From Haliea sp. E1-2-M8 (GTDB lineage: Bacteria; Pseudomonadota; Gammaproteobacteria; Pseudomonadales; Halieaceae): a stretch of 37,974 nucleotides of DNA. A program made the position numbers and the translations under genes. The notes under the pieces were generated by a model, which saw only the letters and a list, made by a program, of their open reading frames with translations, did not search any database and was not told the origin of the DNA. Location of the stretch: the NCBI RefSeq assembly GCF_030649675.1, contig NZ_JAUTDR010000034.1, positions 3,683-41,656 on the forward strand, read 5' to 3'. Below are positions 35,803 to 37,974 of this stretch, piece by piece (the first letter of the stretch is position 1; every line of letters starts with the position of its first letter).

Positions 35803-37068
35803 AAAGACCAGGGTAAAGGTGCTGCCCACCCCGGGGGTACTCTCAATACGCAGCTCCGCCCGATGGGCCGCCGCCACATGCTTGACGATGGCCAGGCCAA
35901 GACCGGTACCGCCGGTGGCCGAAGAGCGGCTGTCATCCACCCGGTAAAAACGCTCAGTCACGCGCGGCAGGTGAACGGAATCTATGCCTATACCCCGGTC
36001 CTGCACCGAAAGCAGCAAGTGTTCACCCTCCCGGCGCCAGCGCACTGTCACAACAGTGTCATCCTTGCTGTATTTAAACGCATTCAGCACCAGGTTGGAT
36101 ACCGCGCTGTGCAGTTCCCGGTAATCTCCTGCTACCTTCTCCGCGGTCTCCAGTTGCACAGCCAGTTTGCGCCCGGGATGAGAAGTCTGCAACTCGTCCT
36201 CCATCTCCTGCAGCAGTGCGCCAATATTGACCTGCTCGCGCCTGGGCTGGGTGCGCACGCTCTCGATTCGGGAGAGCCAGAGCAGGTCCTTGAGCAGCGT
36301 TTCCATGCGCGCTGCCTGCTGCTGCATTTGCTGCAGGGGCCGGTGGAAGCGCTGCTCAAGCTGGTCTGCGTTGGCGAGAATGGTTTCCAGGTAACCCTTG
36401 ATGACCGTCAGCGGTGTGCGCAGTTCGTGCGAGACGTTGCCGACAAAATCGCGCCGCATCTGCTCCAGCTTGGCTTCCTTGGTGACATCCCGCACGAACA
36501 CCAACCGGTCGCCGCCGCCGAAGGAGGTGACCGTAAACTGCAGGTATTGCACATGCTCCCCCTTGAGCACCACCTGCAGCGGACTATCGAAGGCGGCAGC
36601 GAGGAAATAACGATGAAACTCGGGCAAGCGCACCAGGTTGAGCAGAGCCTGGCCGCGATCGGCGGGATAACGCAACCCCAGCAACCGCTCTGCCGCCGTG
36701 TTGCTCCACTCGATCGCACCGCTGGCGGTAACCATGACCGCGCCGTCGTGCATGGCAGACAGGGATCCCTGCAGGTAGTCCAGCCGCGACTGCAACTGCG
36801 CCTGCCGCCCCTGGGCCGCACGCTGCACCTGGTACAGGCGGTCGTAGATCACGCCCCAGATTCCGGGGGCCTCAGGCGGTTCCACCGATGTGTCCGCCAG
36901 CCAGCTAAGCAGGCGCTGCAGCTGATATAGCCAGCGCGCCAGCAATGCCAGCAGCGCGAGGGCCAACACCAGCCAGGGGGCCCCCACCAGCCAGCCGACC
37001 ACGAGGGCGACAGCGGAGAGCAAAACCAGCCGGCGCAGCTCCACCAACCAGGCGCCGGCAGCATTCAC
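35794..37068 (-). CDS. phoR: Phosphate-regulon sensor kinase PhoR
   Basis: PhoR is the inner-membrane histidine kinase that phosphorylates PhoB under phosphate limitation. The 424-residue protein has two N-terminal hydrophobic helices (about 12-32 and 33-50) with almost no periplasmic loop, a basic linker and a PAS domain (about 97-195). The HisKA domain with FVGNVSHELRTPLTVIKGY (His214) follows, then the HATPase domain (NLVLNAFKYSKD, QDRGIGID, GTGLGLAIVKHV). The lack of a sensor loop fits signalling through PstSCAB and PhoU. The start is a GTG at 37068 that overlaps the phoB TGA as GTGA, so the two are translationally coupled. Confidence 0.95.
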   Translation of the reverse strand: MNAAGAWLVELRRLVLLSAVALVVGWLVGAPWLVLALALLALLARWLYQLQRLLSWLADTSVEPPEAPGIWGVIYDRLYQVQRAAQGRQAQLQSRLDYLQGSLSAMHDGAVMVTASGAIEWSNTAAERLLGLRYPADRGQALLNLVRLPEFHRYFLAAAFDSPLQVVLKGEHVQYLQFTVTSFGGGDRLVFVRDVTKEAKLEQMRRDFVGNVSHELRTPLTVIKGYLETILANADQLEQRFHRPLQQMQQQAARMETLLKDLLWLSRIESVRTQPRREQVNIGALLQEMEDELQTSHPGRKLAVQLETAEKVAGDYRELHSAVSNLVLNAFKYSKDDTVVTVRWRREGEHLLLSVQDRGIGIDSVHLPRVTERFYRVDDSRSSATGGTGLGLAIVKHVAAAHRAELRIESTPGVGSTFTLVFPG

Positions 37069-37775
37069 CGCGCGGGAACCCCGCGGGCGGAGAACCGGTA
37101 ACCGGTGCCCCGCACCGTCTGGATCAGGTCGCTGTAGTCAGCGACCGCGGTCTGCAGGGCCTTGCGCAGGCGCCGGATATGCACATCCACAGTGCGCTCT
37201 TCGACATAGACATTGGCACCCCAGACCTGGTCCAAAAGCTGGTTGCGGGAATAGGCGCGCTCGGGATGAGACATGAAAAAGTGCAGCAGGTTGAACTCGG
37301 TGGGGCCCATATCCACAGGCTCATCGACGAGGAAAACGCGCCGGCTCTCACCGTCGAGCACCAGGTCACCCACCTGGATCCGATCCAATTCGTCGCCGCC
37401 GGTAGCGCGGCGCAGCAGGGCCTTGATGCGGGCGATAAGCTCCCGGGGGGCAAAGGGTTTGGTGATGTAGTCATCCGCGCCCACATCCAGGCCCTGGATC
37501 ACATTGTCTTCCGCCGTCTTGGCGGTGAGCATGATCACCGGCAGGTCGCGCGTGGTGTCGGTACGCTTGAGCCGGCGCAACAGTTCGAGGCCGCTGCCCC
37601 CGGGCAGCATCCAGTCCAGCAGCACGATGTCCGGGCGTTCATCGACGATCAGGGTAAACGCGTCCTGGATGTTTTCAGCCTCAATGCAGCGAAATTCGGC
37701 AATTTCCAGCGCCATGCGCAGCATATCGCGTATCGCGAATTCGTCGTCGACAATCAGCACCTTGCGTTCATTCAT
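37065..37775 (-). CDS. phoB: Phosphate-regulon response regulator PhoB
   Basis: PhoB activates the Pho regulon when phosphorylated by PhoR. The 236-residue protein has a receiver domain with the acidic pair Asp10/Asp11, the phospho-accepting Asp54 (IVLLDWMLPGG), Thr84 and Lys106, one residue off the E. coli numbering. A winged-helix OmpR-type DNA-binding domain follows (FNLLHFFMSHPERAYSRNQLLDQVWG, VDVHIRRLRKAL, VRGTGYRFS). It has its own Pho box and a good -10 upstream, so it should be autoregulated. It overlaps phoR. Confidence 0.97.
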   Translation of the reverse strand: MNERKVLIVDDEFAIRDMLRMALEIAEFRCIEAENIQDAFTLIVDERPDIVLLDWMLPGGSGLELLRRLKRTDTTRDLPVIMLTAKTAEDNVIQGLDVGADDYITKPFAPRELIARIKALLRRATGGDELDRIQVGDLVLDGESRRVFLVDEPVDMGPTEFNLLHFFMSHPERAYSRNQLLDQVWGANVYVEERTVDVHIRRLRKALQTAVADYSDLIQTVRGTGYRFSARGVPAR

Positions 37776-37812
37776 CGGTCACAATTCTCCCGTTACTATT
37801 CCACTTGGGAGT

Positions 37813-37846
37813 ATTAGATGAGGAAATTGTGACAATAAAGTTACAG
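37813..37846 (-). promoter_or_regulatory. Pho box and -10 element of phoBR
   Basis: The minus strand reads CTGTAACTTTATTGTCAC at 37846-37829, two PhoB half-sites 11 bp apart (CTGTAAC, TTGTCAC). Exactly 10 bp further is TCTAAT (37818-37813), a -10 at the normal spacing for PhoB-dependent promoters. The start site would be near 37806, about 31 nt before the phoB ATG. This supports autoregulation of phoBR. Confidence 0.87.
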
Positions 37847-37872
37847 CGGCGCTTTTGCACGCTGTTTTTACC

Positions 37873-37960
37873 GTAGGAACGGCTCTGCGGGCGGGCGATC
37901 GCGCACGGGGCCTGTGGGAGCCCGCTCCGCGGGCGGTCGCGCACAGAGTGCGCTCCTACA
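37873..37960. repeat. REP-like palindromic repeat, two adjacent copies
   Basis: The better copy (37913-37960) is bounded by TGTGGGAGC and GCTCCTACA. It contains two perfect hairpins, GCCCGC-TCC-GCGGGC (37920-37934) and GCGCAC-AGA-GTGCGC (37939-37953). A decayed copy precedes it: CTCTGCGGGCGG at 37883-37894 and TCGCGCAC at 37899-37906 match CTCCGCGGGCGG and TCGCGCAC of the second copy. The pattern is like REP/REPIN elements mobilised by RAYT transposases; no RAYT gene is in the window. The remainder to 37974 shows nothing further. Confidence 0.7.
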
Positions 37961-37974
37961 CCTACGCTACCGGA

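Overview
The window is a GC-rich chromosomal segment of a gammaproteobacterium. The combination of pdxB, epmC and tusA, a prmB-aroC pair, gltA divergent from sdhCDAB-sucAB-lpd-sucCD, and a pst operon with unusually long PstC and PstA fits the Pseudomonas/Cellvibrionales branch. A marine Halieaceae-like organism is my guess, inferred from gene content and not tested. Almost everything is core metabolism. The only clearly accessory stretch is about 25.1-26.5 kb, the remains of an IS110-family element. I saw no rRNA, tRNA, CRISPR array, phage or defence island.

Layout. At 0-3 kb, on the minus strand, lies a tight run: exported methyltransferase, yheU-like gene, tusA, epmC, pdxB. Three of these genes are joined by overlaps or non-ATG starts. 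At 3-7.3 kb are a gcvR-like ACT regulator (+), prmB-aroC-small membrane protein (-), folE (+) and a DUF4892-type exported protein (-). At 7.4-11 kb htpG (-) has a near-consensus sigma-32 promoter and diverges from a lipoprotein of the alpha/beta-hydrolase fold (+). A large cloverleaf-like palindrome follows that gene. At 11.2-22.3 kb the TCA operon sdhCDAB-sucAB-lpd-sucCD runs leftward from one visible promoter to a strong terminator. Citrate synthase (gltA) is read divergently with its own promoter and terminator, then a KAS III (FabH2-like) gene. Together these genes encode four consecutive TCA-cycle complexes plus citrate synthase.

At 25.1-26.5 kb a 5'-truncated IS110/IS1111-type transposase sits beside a shredded minus-strand gene end. 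It is followed by a structured non-coding stretch that may be the element's bridge RNA. At 26.5-27.6 kb is hisC (-). At 27.7-37.8 kb is a phosphate-starvation island, all on the minus strand: phoB-phoR, pstS, pstC-pstA-pstB-phoU, then an outer-membrane porin. Pho boxes precede phoB and pstS. In front of the porin there are five consecutive 11-bp PhoB half-sites. The logic is that PhoR/PhoB sense low phosphate, PstSCAB imports it, PhoU couples transport to signalling, and the porin probably supplies the outer-membrane route. A REP-like palindromic repeat closes the window upstream of phoB.

The most noteworthy items are the five-site Pho array and its porin, the candidate bridge RNA next to a catalytically broken transposase, the 114-bp cloverleaf palindrome, and the propeller-like and coiled-coil periplasmic insertions in PstC and PstA. 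I did not find a convincing wholly new multi-gene system.
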